A model generated the notes under the pieces. That model made no database searches. It was not told where the DNA came from and saw nothing but the letters and a program-made list of their open reading frames with translations. Source: Pelagimonas sp. (GTDB lineage: Bacteria > Pseudomonadota > Alphaproteobacteria > Rhodobacterales > Rhodobacteraceae). Taken from it: a DNA stretch of 64,000 nucleotides. The stretch lies in assembly GCA_025210455.1 (NCBI GenBank), contig JAOARQ010000049.1:1-64000 (forward strand), read 5' to 3'. This document shows positions 1-8,994 of this stretch, piece after piece; position 1 is the stretch's first letter, and every line of letters begins with the position of its first letter. The translations under genes were made by a program, and so were the position numbers.

Positions 1-1
1 G

Positions 2-307
2 CGCTCCAAGGTGCTGGATGCGGTCGAACCAGAGGCAAACTGTTCGCTGCACCCCAAAACCCTGCGCCGACTGGGCGTTGAGCCGGGTGACATGATCCGC
101 CTCAGCACCCGCCGGGGCAGCATCGACATCATGGCCCGCGCCGACCGCGCAGTGGCCGAAGACATGGTCTTCGTCCCCTTCGCCTATGTCGAAGCCGCCG
201 CCAACATCCTCACAAACCCCGCTATCGACCCTTACGGCAAAATCCCAGAATTCAAATTCGCTGCCGTCAAAGTGGAAGCGATTTCCGGGCAGATCGCGGC
301 AGAGTAA
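2..307 (+). CDS. Formate dehydrogenase alpha subunit, C-terminal fragment (partial)
   Basis: The reading frame is open from base 2, so this is the 3' end of a gene that begins before the window. About 101 residues remain and match the C-terminal molybdopterin-dinucleotide-binding barrel of molybdopterin oxidoreductases. The segment RSKVLDAVEPEA followed by LHP, VEPGDMI and the run FVPFAYVEAAANILTNPA is typical of formate dehydrogenase alpha subunits, which oxidise formate to CO2 at a Mo/W-bis-MGD centre. A related molybdopterin oxidoreductase cannot be excluded because the Fe-S and catalytic parts lie outside the window. The stop TAA is at 305-307. Confidence 0.75.
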   Translation, partial: RSKVLDAVEPEANCSLHPKTLRRLGVEPGDMIRLSTRRGSIDIMARADRAVAEDMVFVPFAYVEAAANILTNPAIDPYGKIPEFKFAAVKVEAISGQIAAE

Positions 308-312
308 ATTTG

Positions 313-501
313 ATGAGAGTGCGGATTGGGCACTTTGCCCAAACCGCATTCTCGACTCATGATAATGAGGATGCTAAGTTTGAGCCGTCGCGCAGATATT
401 TGGCGCGGCGGTTTTATTTTTCGGGGCGCGTGCGTACGCTGCCCCCAACAGATTTAGAAAAGCTGATTGAGGTGACGAGCCCATATTTTTTAGGGGGCTA
501 A
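313..501 (+). CDS. Small hypothetical protein
   Basis: An unrecognised, Arg-rich reading frame of 62 codons that starts at ATG 313 (a TTG lies just before it at 310) and ends one base before the ATG of the lipoprotein gene. The tight spacing suggests translational coupling with that gene. It has no signal peptide, membrane segment or known motif. Its base composition is more A/T rich than the flanking core genes, as is the lipoprotein gene downstream. It could be a chance frame in the lipoprotein leader, so confidence is low. Confidence 0.3.
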   Translation: MRVRIGHFAQTAFSTHDNEDAKFEPSRRYLARRFYFSGRVRTLPPTDLEKLIEVTSPYFLGG

Positions 502-502
502 A

Positions 503-1273
503 ATGATTAAAAATGTGATTTTGTTAGGGGCGTGTCTGGCGGCGTTGGCTGCATGTACCACACGACCGGAAGGTGGGCTTGGTATTGAAACTGTGACTGT
601 GCGCACAGACCAGACACCCGCAGATGAGGGAAAAGAGATTCCGTTTTCAGGAGATGTGCTTGACAGCATGGAGGCCAAGGATGTTGTCAGGTTCAATCTT
701 GCGCTTGAGAGCAAATATCAGGATCTCGCGCGCTATGCTGATCAACTGAACCACTCGGGGAATGCCTATCTCGTTGTGTCAGCGGCGTGGATCGTTTTGT
801 CGGGCACAACCAGTGTGACCGATGAGGTTATCGGGCGGCGCACGGTAGCGGCGCTGACCGGCAATGAGATCTTTAAATATGCCAGCCCGGCAGAGCTGGC
901 CCGCGCCCTGCGGATCGCAGCCGGAGAATCCCTGTGCTTTGCAGATGTCAGCAACCGCATTGGGCTGGGGCGGGGTGGTTCGGAAGTCGTTACTGCGGCT
1001 CAAACGGCTGATGGCCAGAAAAAGACAGAGCCGCTGTTGCAGGATGCTGATCCCAAGAGCGATTTGATTATCGCCATGCGGGTGTCGCACAGCAATCTGC
1101 GTGAACGCATGTCGCGCAAACGCCAGGGGCTTTCCACTTTGCTGAATATTTTCCAGGAAAGCAAAGTGGAAGGGTTGGAAAAGGAAGATCACATCGCTTT
1201 GAAAAACAAAGTGAAGATCGCTGAGTCAGGGAAGGGCACCTATAAAGAGGCGCTCTATAAGTGTTTGGAGTAG
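503..1273 (+). CDS. Hypothetical lipoprotein
   Basis: A 256-residue predicted lipoprotein. The N-terminus MIKNVILLGACLAALAAC is a lipoprotein signal peptide with lipobox LAAC and acylated Cys18, so the mature protein should be membrane-anchored in the periplasm. The rest is a mainly helical soluble domain with no recognised family motif. The stop codon directly abuts the stop of the convergent gene at 1274. The start follows the stop of the preceding small ORF by one base. Function unknown. Confidence 0.65.
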   Translation: MIKNVILLGACLAALAACTTRPEGGLGIETVTVRTDQTPADEGKEIPFSGDVLDSMEAKDVVRFNLALESKYQDLARYADQLNHSGNAYLVVSAAWIVLSGTTSVTDEVIGRRTVAALTGNEIFKYASPAELARALRIAAGESLCFADVSNRIGLGRGGSEVVTAAQTADGQKKTEPLLQDADPKSDLIIAMRVSHSNLRERMSRKRQGLSTLLNIFQESKVEGLEKEDHIALKNKVKIAESGKGTYKEALYKCLE

Positions 1274-2281
1274 TTAGTCAAACGTCCCGGCCACCCGGCC
1301 CAGCAGCATAAAGGCGCGTGCGGTTCGGGTGGAGGCGAAAGCAGAGAGCTCTTCGTCGCTGGCTGTTTCGGCGAAATCGGCAAAGCACTGATCAAAGCGG
1401 CGCAGGAAATGATGTGTGGCGTCGCGAAAGATCGGATCTTGCTTCATGCGGCCACTGGCCAGCGCCAGAGATGATCGATCGCGCACACCGCCCAGATCTG
1501 CCACAGGGCGCCCACGTTCGCCCGCAGCAAAGGCGCGCCAGGTTTCCGGGCGCGCCATATCCGGGCGTAGATCGTCCATGTAAATACCATCTTGCGACAG
1601 CAGGGTCAGCACATCCTGTGAGGCCTGCACAAGACGCCCGACCGTGCGGCTTTTCAAAGCGCGGCGCAGCGCGGCAAAGCCTGCTTCGTCTTCGGCGGTT
1701 TCCGGGAAATGCAGGGCACGGATGAACTCTTCGTTCGACAGCGGCGGGGTCATGTCTTCGGCCGGGGTGCCAAGCGACAGGCTGGGCTGGTCCTCTTCTT
1801 TGGGCGGGGCCGGAGCGGGTTGATGGATTTCCGGCTGGCGCATACCCGCCAGCATCGCCAGCGTTGATTCCAGATTGCGCTGCGCGGCGCCCAGTTCGTC
1901 CAGCCGTTTCATTACTGCGGGGTGCGGGGGATCGCTGCGGCCGTTTTGCGCAATCGTCTGCGACTGGGTGACATAGGCCTGACGGATGGCTTCGATCGCG
2001 GCCTGTAGCCGGGCACTTTCTTCGCGCAGAATGCGTGAGGCGCGCATGGTCAGGGTTGCCACCCAGATCAGCGCCACGGGGATGACGATCACCAGCACCC
2101 CCAGCAAAAAGCGAAGATTGGTCAGGTTTTGCGGATCGCCGCTGATGAAATACCAGCTGCTCAGCAAAAGCCACAGCACGGTCAGCACTGTGGCCACAAT
2201 TTCAGAGGCCGAGATCCCCGGGCTGCTCGATTGCCCCGACAGGGCTTTGATCGGGCGGCGTGTCTGCGGGGTCTCGGACAT
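1274..2281 (-). CDS. Conserved hypothetical membrane protein, two TM segments
   Basis: A 335-residue protein with two hydrophobic helices near the N-terminus (about residues 27-47 and 57-80). A helical stretch with coiled-coil character follows (about 82-150), then a Pro-rich linker and a C-terminal soluble domain of about 160 residues. This arrangement suggests an inner-membrane protein with a large cytoplasmic part. I do not recognise a named family; similar uncharacterised proteins are common next to greA in Rhodobacteraceae. It is convergent with the lipoprotein gene and ends at the adjacent base. Upstream on the same strand lies greA, 11 bases past greA's stop, so the two may be co-transcribed. 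Confidence 0.6.
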   Translation of the reverse strand: MSETPQTRRPIKALSGQSSSPGISASEIVATVLTVLWLLLSSWYFISGDPQNLTNLRFLLGVLVIVIPVALIWVATLTMRASRILREESARLQAAIEAIRQAYVTQSQTIAQNGRSDPPHPAVMKRLDELGAAQRNLESTLAMLAGMRQPEIHQPAPAPPKEEDQPSLSLGTPAEDMTPPLSNEEFIRALHFPETAEDEAGFAALRRALKSRTVGRLVQASQDVLTLLSQDGIYMDDLRPDMARPETWRAFAAGERGRPVADLGGVRDRSSLALASGRMKQDPIFRDATHHFLRRFDQCFADFAETASDEELSAFASTRTARAFMLLGRVAGTFD

Positions 2282-2292
2282 GGTCTGAACGC

Positions 2293-2763
2293 TTATTTGT
2301 ATTCTATTTCAAGGATCTCGTAGGATTTTTCGCCACCGGGCGTGCGCACCTCGACGCTGTCCCCTTCTTCCTTGCCAATCAAGGCGCGCGCAATGGGAGA
2401 TTTGATGTTCAGCAAACCTTTTTCAACATTTGCCTCATGTTCACCGACGATCTGCCAGGTTTTTTCTTCGTCGGTGTCTTCATCCACCAGTTTGACCGTG
2501 GCCCCGAACTTGACGGCACCCGAAAGCGTGGTCGGGTCGATCACCTCGGCCAGCGAAATGACGCCTTCCAGCTCTTTGATGCGCCCTTCGATAAAGCCCT
2601 GCTTTTCGCGGGCAGAATGATATTCGGCGTTTTCCTTCAGATCGCCCAGTTCGCGTGCTTCGGCGATGGCCTGAATGATGGCGGGGCGCTCTTGGCTTTT
2701 GAGAATTTTCAACTCTGCCTCAAGCGCGGTAAAGCCCGCGCGGGTCATCGGGATCTTATCCAT
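2293..2763 (-). CDS. greA: Transcription elongation factor GreA
   Basis: GreA binds in the RNA polymerase secondary channel and stimulates cleavage of backtracked transcripts. The 156-residue product has the family's usual length. It shows the N-terminal coiled-coil with [13 protein letters not shown] and the acidic tip segment containing [18 protein letters not shown]. The C-terminal FKBP-like domain (about residues 80-156) includes GATVKL and [15 protein letters not shown] chose ATG at 2763, where GGAAAG lies just upstream; a longer frame to 2847 would add 28 atypical residues. The gene is probably co-transcribed with the membrane protein gene downstream. Confidence 0.95.
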   Translation of the reverse strand: MDKIPMTRAGFTALEAELKILKSQERPAIIQAIAEARELGDLKENAEYHSAREKQGFIEGRIKELEGVISLAEVIDPTTLSGAVKFGATVKLVDEDTDEEKTWQIVGEHEANVEKGLLNIKSPIARALIGKEEGDSVEVRTPGGEKSYEILEIEYK

Positions 2764-3074
2764 TTTTTCTTTCCGTTGCTTCTGCCGACTGGTCCTGAGA
2801 CATGTCGGGTACATTTGCTCACCAATGTGCGCAAGCCTTTTGACCATTGCAACAGTTCAGTGGATCTGACTGGCATCATGCGGCGGCCTATCGCGGGTGA
2901 GTCTTTTTACTATTGCGGCCAGCAAAAGCTGGACTGCCATGAAACGATCTTGCGTCACAGCGTGGCAAGACGACGCTTTCTTAACGAGTTTCGCCGCGTT
3001 TTGATTGACCTTCGCTGCACCGCCGCGCTACGTCTTTGCGAAATCTATGATGACTCCAGCCAGGAGGGGTGAAT
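2764..3074. other. Intergenic region between divergent greA and ETF-QO
   Basis: About 311 bases without a convincing gene; the short frames here lack coding character and ribosome-binding sites. It should hold promoters for both divergent genes. A weak sigma-70-like candidate facing ETF-QO is TTGACC at 3005-3010 and TACGTC at 3029-3034, separated by 18 bases. I see no strong hairpin or operator dyad. Confidence 0.4.
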
Positions 3075-4727
3075 ATGAGCGACATCGAGCGCGAGTCAAT
3101 GGAATATGATGTGGTCATCGTGGGTGGTGGCCCCGCTGGCCTTTCGGCGGCAATCCGTCTGAAACAGCTGGATCCCAATCTGCAGGTTGTGCTGCTGGAA
3201 AAAGGGTCTGAGATCGGCGCGCATATTCTGTCTGGCGCGGTGCTTGATCCGATTGGCCTGAACAAGCTGATTCCCGACTGGAAAGAAAAAGGCGCGCCGC
3301 TCACCGTGCCTGTCAAAGAAGACAATTTCTATATGCTGGGTGAAGCTGGTTCGATCCGCGTGCCGAACTTCCCCATGCCGCCGCTGATGAACAACCACGG
3401 CAATTATATTGTCTCGATGGGCAATGTCTGCCGCTGGATGGCGGAACAGGCCGAAGAACTGGGTGTCGAGATTTTCCCGGGCATGGCCTGCTCTGAACTG
3501 GTTTACGGTGAAAATGGCGAAGTGCGCGGCGTTGTTGCCGGTGTCTTTGGTTTGGAAGAAGATGGTTCCATCGGCCCCAACACCGAACCGGGCATGGAAC
3601 TGCTGGGCAAATATGTCTTCCTTGGCGAAGGTGTGCGCGGATCGCTGTCGAAAGAGGTGATCGCCAAATACGATCTTCAGGCGGGCTATGATCCGCAGAA
3701 GTTCGGTGTTGGCATGAAAGAGATCTGGGAAATCGACCCCAAGAAGCACAAGGAAGGCACTGTCACCCATACAATGGGTTGGCCGCTGAATTCCAATGCG
3801 GGGGGTGGATCCTTCATCTATCACCTTGATAACAATCAGGTCTATGTCGGTTTCGTGGTTCACCTGAACTATGCCAACCCGCATCTTTATCCCTACATGG
3901 AATTCCAGCGCTTCAAGCATCACCCGATGGTCGCTGAGCTGCTGAAAGGCGGCAAGCGCGTGGCCTATGGCGCGCGTGCGATTTCCGAAGGTGGGTATCA
4001 GTCGATGTGCAAGATGGTGGCGCCGGGTGTGGCGTTGCTGGGCTGTTCCGTGGGTATGGTCAATGTACCGCGCATCAAAGGCAACCATAACGCGATGCTT
4101 TCCGGCATGGCCGCGGCCGAAGCGGCCTTTGCGGCGATCAAAGATGGCCGTGAAAGCGATGAGCTGAGCGATTACGAAGCTGAGGTGCGCGAAGGCGAAA
4201 TCGGTCAGGACCTCAAGAAGGTGCGCAACGTCAAACCGCTGTGGTCGAAATACGGTCTGGTGGCATCATTGGCGCTGGGTGGCATGGACATGTGGACCAA
4301 TACGCTGCTGGGCCTGTCGCTGTTTGGCACGATCAGCCACGGTAAGAACGATGCGCAGTCCACTGGCTCGGCCATGGCTTATGAGCCCATCGACTATCCC
4401 AAGCCTGACGGCGTGCTGTCGTTTGACCGTCTGACCAATGTCAGCTTCTCCTTCACCAACCATGAAGAAAGCCAGCCGGCGCACCTGAAGTTGAACGATC
4501 CCAATATTCCGATCGTGGTCAACCTGCGCCAGTTTGATGAACCGGCGCAGCGCTACTGCCCGGCGGGGGTCTATGAGGTGGTGAAAGAAGAGGGTAAAGA
4601 GCCGCGTTTCGTGGTCAACTTCCAGAACTGCGTACATTGCAAAACCTGCGATATCAAAGACCCATCGCAGAATATCACCTGGACAGTTCCGCAGGGCGGC
4701 GAAGGCCCGAACTATCCGAACATGTAA
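3075..4727 (+). CDS. Electron transfer flavoprotein-ubiquinone oxidoreductase
   Basis: ETF-QO passes electrons from electron-transferring flavoprotein, fed by acyl-CoA and other flavin dehydrogenases, to ubiquinone at the inner membrane. The 550-residue protein has an N-terminal FAD-binding motif GGGPAG at residues 17-22. The C-terminal [4Fe-4S] domain has four cysteines at about 495, 519, 522 and 525 (CPAG, then CVHCKTC). The chosen start is ATG 3075, seven bases after an AGGAGG at 3062-3067; an in-frame GTG at 3069 overlaps that site and is less likely. The gene stands alone between divergent greA and the PilZ gene. Confidence 0.95.
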   Translation: MSDIERESMEYDVVIVGGGPAGLSAAIRLKQLDPNLQVVLLEKGSEIGAHILSGAVLDPIGLNKLIPDWKEKGAPLTVPVKEDNFYMLGEAGSIRVPNFPMPPLMNNHGNYIVSMGNVCRWMAEQAEELGVEIFPGMACSELVYGENGEVRGVVAGVFGLEEDGSIGPNTEPGMELLGKYVFLGEGVRGSLSKEVIAKYDLQAGYDPQKFGVGMKEIWEIDPKKHKEGTVTHTMGWPLNSNAGGGSFIYHLDNNQVYVGFVVHLNYANPHLYPYMEFQRFKHHPMVAELLKGGKRVAYGARAISEGGYQSMCKMVAPGVALLGCSVGMVNVPRIKGNHNAMLSGMAAAEAAFAAIKDGRESDELSDYEAEVREGEIGQDLKKVRNVKPLWSKYGLVASLALGGMDMWTNTLLGLSLFGTISHGKNDAQSTGSAMAYEPIDYPKPDGVLSFDRLTNVSFSFTNHEESQPAHLKLNDPNIPIVVNLRQFDEPAQRYCPAGVYEVVKEEGKEPRFVVNFQNCVHCKTCDIKDPSQNITWTVPQGGEGPNYPNM

Positions 4728-4806
4728 GCGCTTTACCGCGTTTAAGCCCTTGTTTACCCCCTGCTGCCAGAGTGGCGGTCGGGGGTTGTTTTTGCAAAGG
4801 GCGCAT

Positions 4807-5097
4807 ATGAAACAGCGGGCGCAACGATGGCCAAGTGCCTGGACAATGGAACTGCACGGCGAAACCGGTACACATCATGTGGTGACGGTTCGAAATGTCA
4901 GTGAAACCGGGCTGTTGTTTGATGGGCAGGGTCTGTCTGTGGGCGACCATGTCAAATTGCAGGCCATGCAGCAGGTTGTGCCTGCACAGGTGGTCCGCCT
5001 GTCGGATCATGGCGGGGCTTTGGAATTTGTCAAACCCCTGTCACCCGCGCAACTGGCCAATCTGCGCCAGTTTCGCCAATCCGCGTCACCATGGTGA
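4807..5097 (+). CDS. PilZ domain protein
   Basis: A 96-residue single-domain protein. It has the two elements of c-di-GMP-binding PilZ domains: an arginine-rich N-terminal segment (KQRAQRW, matching RxxxR loosely) and NVSETG, matching [D/N]xSxxG. Such proteins act as cytoplasmic effectors of cyclic di-GMP, often on motility or exopolysaccharide. I preferred ATG 4807, preceded by AAAGGG, over an upstream ATG at 4750 that would add 19 Cys/Gly-rich residues. The EAL-domain gene at 14.6 kb is the only other c-di-GMP-related gene seen here. Binding is inferred from the motif. Confidence 0.7.
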   Translation: MKQRAQRWPSAWTMELHGETGTHHVVTVRNVSETGLLFDGQGLSVGDHVKLQAMQQVVPAQVVRLSDHGGALEFVKPLSPAQLANLRQFRQSASPW

Positions 5098-5204
5098 TCA
5101 CATAGGCGGTTTGTGGGTGCTTCACAGGGTCGTGCATCTATCTTGATTGCCATGTGGGGATACAGACCGTAACGTCACAAAAAAACCATTCGGGGAGCAT
5201 CACC

Positions 5205-6917
5205 TTGGTAGCTTGGATTGACACCTTTCGTGCGGGGATTTTGGGGCTTTCTGTGACCCTTGCCATGCCGGTTTACGCCAATGGCATTTCGGGGCCCTAT
5301 CTGGCCGCCCGTCAGGCAAGCTTTCTGGGGGATTACGACGCGGCGGCACATTATTATGGCCGCACGCTGGGGATTGATGCAACGCGGCCCGAACTGCTGG
5401 AACGCGCGGTTTTGGCGAATATTTCGCTGGGCGAATTGGAAACTGCTGCCGATCTGGCGCTGAAGATCACCGAAACAGGTCAAACCAGCGATCTGGGGCA
5501 GATGGCCCTTGTGGCACAAAAGGCGCGGGCTGCGGATTACACCACGCTTAGCGATATGACCACTTCAAAACGGGGTGTTGGTCCGCTGGCGGATGGTCTG
5601 GTCACGGCCTGGGCGCAGCTGGGGCTGGGAAACCGCAAGGAGGCCCTGAAAGAGTTTGGCAAGGTGTCGCAAATGCAGGGGCTGGGGCAGTTCGCAGCCT
5701 ATCACAAGGCGCTGGCGCTGGCCGTGGATGGCGATTTTACCGCCGCCGAAGAGGTGTTTGAAACCGGCGCTGCGGGGGGCATGGCAAATTCGCGTCGTGG
5801 CATTCTGGCGCGGGTCGAAATCCTGTCAAACCTTGGCCGCAACGAAGAGGCGACCAAGCTGATCGATGATGCTTTTGGCGTCAATCTGGATCCGATCTTA
5901 ACTGAGCTGCGCGCGAGTTTGCAGGCCGACGGGCCGGTGCCCTTTACCTTTGTTACTTCGGCGCAGGATGGTATTGCTGAGGTGTTTTATACCCTCGCAG
6001 GTGCGCTGGCAGCCGAAGGCAACGATGATCTGACCCTGCTTTACGCACGCATTGCCGAACATGTGCGCCCGGATCACATTCAGGCCAATCTGCTGGTGGC
6101 CGAGCTGCTGAGCGATCTGGAACAATATGATCTGGCAGTGAACAGCTATGCCCGCGTTCCGGTGGATCATCCGGCTTTTCACGTGGCGGAAATGGGCCGG
6201 GCCGAAGCGCTGCAGGCGCAGGACAAGCTGGATGATGCCATTTCCGTCATGGCGGATCTGACAAAAACCCACGGCGATCTGCCGCTTGTTCATGCCACGC
6301 TGGGCGATCTGCTGCGGCAAAAGCAGGATTTCGAGGGTGCAGCGGCCTCCTACACCGATGCACTGGATCTTTACGAAGACATCACCGCTCGGCAGTGGTT
6401 TCTCTATTATTCCCGCGCGATCACCTATGAACGTCAGGATCAATGGGACAAGGCCGAGGCCGATTTCCGCAAGGCACTGGAGCTGAACCCAGATCAGCCG
6501 CAGGTGTTGAATTATCTCGGTTATTCGCTGGTTCAGAAGAAAATCAAACTGGATGAAGCGCTGGATATGATTGAACGCGCTGTCGCGAAACGCCCGAATT
6601 CGGGCTATATCGTGGATAGTCTGGGTTGGGCGCTATACGGGCTGGGCCGCTACGAAGAGGCCGTTCCCCATATGGAGCGCGCGGCTGAGCTGATGTCAAT
6701 TGATCCGGTGGTCAATGATCATTTGGGCGATGTGTATTGGTCCGTGGGCCGCACGCGCGAGGCGGAATTCATGTGGAAACGTGCGCTGTCGTTCATCGAC
6801 TGGGAAGAAGCCACTGAAGACGTGGACGGTGATCGCATCCGCCGCAAGCTCGAGGTTGGGCTGGATCAGGTTCTGGCCGATGAAGGGGCCGATCCGCTGC
6901 ACGCCTCCAATGACTGA
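5205..6917 (+). CDS. Exported tetratricopeptide repeat protein
   Basis: A 570-residue TPR protein made almost entirely of helical repeats, the clearest near the C-terminus (AEADFRKALELNPDQPQVLNYLGYSL and the following units). TPR solenoids mediate protein-protein interaction. The chosen TTG start at 5205 lies eight bases after GGGGAG and gives a signal peptide ending at VYA/NG, so the protein is probably periplasmic. An in-frame GTG at 5154 would place an unusual polar extension before it. The last codons overlap the start of ispE by eight bases, implying coupling. The exact partner is unknown. Confidence 0.75.
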   Translation: MVAWIDTFRAGILGLSVTLAMPVYANGISGPYLAARQASFLGDYDAAAHYYGRTLGIDATRPELLERAVLANISLGELETAADLALKITETGQTSDLGQMALVAQKARAADYTTLSDMTTSKRGVGPLADGLVTAWAQLGLGNRKEALKEFGKVSQMQGLGQFAAYHKALALAVDGDFTAAEEVFETGAAGGMANSRRGILARVEILSNLGRNEEATKLIDDAFGVNLDPILTELRASLQADGPVPFTFVTSAQDGIAEVFYTLAGALAAEGNDDLTLLYARIAEHVRPDHIQANLLVAELLSDLEQYDLAVNSYARVPVDHPAFHVAEMGRAEALQAQDKLDDAISVMADLTKTHGDLPLVHATLGDLLRQKQDFEGAAASYTDALDLYEDITARQWFLYYSRAITYERQDQWDKAEADFRKALELNPDQPQVLNYLGYSLVQKKIKLDEALDMIERAVAKRPNSGYIVDSLGWALYGLGRYEEAVPHMERAAELMSIDPVVNDHLGDVYWSVGRTREAEFMWKRALSFIDWEEATEDVDGDRIRRKLEVGLDQVLADEGADPLHASND

Positions 6918-7728
6918 CATCCGCGTTTTTGCACCTGCAAAGGTGAACCTTGCACTGCATGTGACGGGGCAGCGCGAGGATGGTTATCACCTGCTGGATT
7001 CGCTGGTGATGTTCGCCGATTTTGGTGATTGGCTGTCTGTTGCGCCAGCTGAGGAAACATCACTGGCGGTGCAAGGCCCTTTGGCGCAGGGTGTGCCCAC
7101 GGATGCGCGCAACCTGTGTTGGCGCGCGGCAGATCTGTTTGGCGCGCCAGTTGCGATTACCCTTGAGAAACACCTGCCCCATGCAGCGGGCATCGGCGGG
7201 GGATCATCTGATGCTGCGGCGGTCCTGAATGGGTTGGATAGGCTTTATGGGTCGCGTGCCGTGGATGCCCTGGCACTTGGGGCGGATGTGCCGGTATGCC
7301 GCCTAGGGTCTGCGGCGCGGATGGCGGGGATTGGTGAACAGGTCACCGCGCTGGATCTGCCCGAACTGCACGCTGTGCTGGTCAATCCCGGTGTGGATGT
7401 ACCGACCCCGCAGGTGTTCAAGCATCTGACAAGTAAGACAAACCCTGCGCTGCCCGATATTCCTCAAGGGGGCGCACCCGGTGATGTGGTCAGCTGGCTG
7501 GCGCAGCAGCGCAATGATCTGGAAGCCCCGGCCATTGCCGCCGCACCCGTGATATCTGGCGTTCTGGATGCATTGAACGATTTGCCTGATGTCCGTTTGG
7601 CCCGTATGTCAGGATCAGGGGCAACCTGCTTTGCCTTGTTCGATACCCCTGATCAGGCTTTTAACGCGGCCAGTATTCTGGCCACGCAGCAGCCCACGTG
7701 GTGGATGCGGGCGACAGTGCTGTCCTGA
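6910..7728 (+). CDS. ispE: 4-diphosphocytidyl-2-C-methyl-D-erythritol kinase
   Basis: IspE phosphorylates CDP-methylerythritol at the 2-hydroxyl in the non-mevalonate isoprenoid pathway. The 272-residue product is a GHMP kinase. Its N-terminal signature is APAKVNLALHV, the glycine-rich phosphate loop is PHAAGIGGGSSDAAA (about residues 90-105), and the C-terminal motif is ARMSGSGATCFALF. The ATG at 6910 overlaps the end of the TPR gene. A polyprenyl diphosphate synthase lies convergently downstream, so two isoprenoid genes sit together, although on opposite strands. Confidence 0.93.
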   Translation: MTDIRVFAPAKVNLALHVTGQREDGYHLLDSLVMFADFGDWLSVAPAEETSLAVQGPLAQGVPTDARNLCWRAADLFGAPVAITLEKHLPHAAGIGGGSSDAAAVLNGLDRLYGSRAVDALALGADVPVCRLGSAARMAGIGEQVTALDLPELHAVLVNPGVDVPTPQVFKHLTSKTNPALPDIPQGGAPGDVVSWLAQQRNDLEAPAIAAAPVISGVLDALNDLPDVRLARMSGSGATCFALFDTPDQAFNAASILATQQPTWWMRATVLS

Positions 7729-7731
7729 CCC

Positions 7732-8724
7732 TTAGCTCACACGCGCAACAACGTAATCGTTCAGGTCGATCAACAGATCGCGCAGCTCTGATTGTGGCAG
7801 GCTGGCCATGGCGGTTTTGGCTTTTGCGGCCCAGGCCAGTGCCTCTTGCCGGGTGTCTTCCAGCGCGCCATGGGTGTTCAACAGCGCAAGCGCGTGCTCC
7901 AGGTCACCCTCTTGCTGGTCACCTTTTTCGATCACGCGTTTCCAGAAGGCCTGTTCATCGGCATCTGCTTTGGCATAGGCTTTGATCAGGGGCAGGGTCA
8001 GTTTGCGTTCGCGGAAATCGTCGCCGATGTTTTTACCGGTCGCGTCCGAGCCCCAGTAATCCAGCAGGTCATCCACGATCTGGAAGGAAATCCCCAGCGC
8101 ATCGCCGTAATCAAACAGCGCCTGCACCTCATTGGCGGGGCGACCGGCGATCACGCCGCCCACCTCGGTGGCGGCGGAAAATAGCGCAGCGGTCTTGCCA
8201 CGTACAACCTGCAGATAGATGTCTTCGCTGGTGGTCAGATCCTGCGCGGCACTCAGTTGCAGCACCTCGCCCTCGGCGATGGTGGCCGAGGCATCCGACA
8301 GGATATTCAACACGCGCAGGTTTTCCGTTTCGGTCATCAGCTGAAAGGCGCGGGCAAAAAGATAATCGCCCACCAGCACGCTGGATTTGTTATCCCACAG
8401 CAGGTTGGCGGTGGGGCGGCCCCGGCGCTTTGCGCTTTCGTCGACAACATCGTCATGCAGCAGCGTCGCGGTGTGAATAAATTCAACCGTGGCCGCCAGA
8501 TGCACATGGTAGGGGCCGTCATAGCCGCACAGCTTGGCCGCAGCCAATGTCAGCATCGGGCGCAGGCGCTTGCCACCAGCTTCCACCAGATGGGCGGTGA
8601 CCTCTGGAATGCGCGGGGCATGTTTCGAAGCCATCCGGTCCCGGATCAGCGCATTCACCTGATCAAGTTCCACGGCCAGCACTTCGGCCAGACGCTCATG
8701 CGGTTTTTGTGATGGTGTCAGCAT
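7732..8724 (-). CDS. Polyprenyl (octa/decaprenyl) diphosphate synthase
   Basis: A trans-polyprenyl diphosphate synthase that condenses isopentenyl units to make the ubiquinone side chain. The 330-residue protein carries both aspartate-rich motifs of the family, DDVVD at residues 91-95 and DDLLD at about 218-222, with GGKRLRP before the first. Chain length cannot be read with certainty. By context it is IspB-like; in Rhodobacteraceae the ubiquinone tail is usually Q10. It ends three bases from the stop of ispE on the other strand. Confidence 0.9.
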   Translation of the reverse strand: MLTPSQKPHERLAEVLAVELDQVNALIRDRMASKHAPRIPEVTAHLVEAGGKRLRPMLTLAAAKLCGYDGPYHVHLAATVEFIHTATLLHDDVVDESAKRRGRPTANLLWDNKSSVLVGDYLFARAFQLMTETENLRVLNILSDASATIAEGEVLQLSAAQDLTTSEDIYLQVVRGKTAALFSAATEVGGVIAGRPANEVQALFDYGDALGISFQIVDDLLDYWGSDATGKNIGDDFRERKLTLPLIKAYAKADADEQAFWKRVIEKGDQQEGDLEHALALLNTHGALEDTRQEALAWAAKAKTAMASLPQSELRDLLIDLNDYVVARVS

Positions 8725-8784
8725 GACCTATACCTCTTTGTTCCAAGGCTCGACATTTGCGCGCCCCGTCCCTACATCCCCCTT

Positions 8785-8994
8785 ATGGAAGAGCTTCTAC
8801 GCACGACAGATATAACCCTGATCCCCTACGTTAAAAGTCTTCTGGACGCGCAGGGTATAGACAGCTTTGAGATGGACGTAAACATGAGCGTTCTCGAAGG
8901 GTCGATTGGCATTTTGCCGCGCCGCCTGCTGGTGCCGCGTGCTGATCTGGCCGCCGCGCAGCGTGTGCTGATCGAAAATGAGGTGCGCCTGTGA
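8785..8994 (+). CDS. DUF2007 domain protein
   Basis: A 69-residue protein of the DUF2007 family (annotated as a putative signal-transducing small domain). It shows the pattern MEELLRTTD...SLLDAQGI...LLVPRADLAAAQRVL. The fold is a small alpha/beta module related to PII-like or ferredoxin-like proteins; its biochemical role is not established. The stop TGA overlaps the GTG start of the methyltransferase gene (GTGA), so the two are translationally coupled. The gene is divergent from the polyprenyl synthase gene with about 60 bases between them. Confidence 0.8.
   Translation: MEELLRTTDITLIPYVKSLLDAQGIDSFEMDVNMSVLEGSIGILPRRLLVPRADLAAAQRVLIENEVRL

Noticed and set aside
3096-4088. Long antisense open frame inside ETF-QO
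   Set aside because: His/Arg-rich translation typical of a shadow of a high-GC gene; ETF-QO motifs on the plus strand are decisive.
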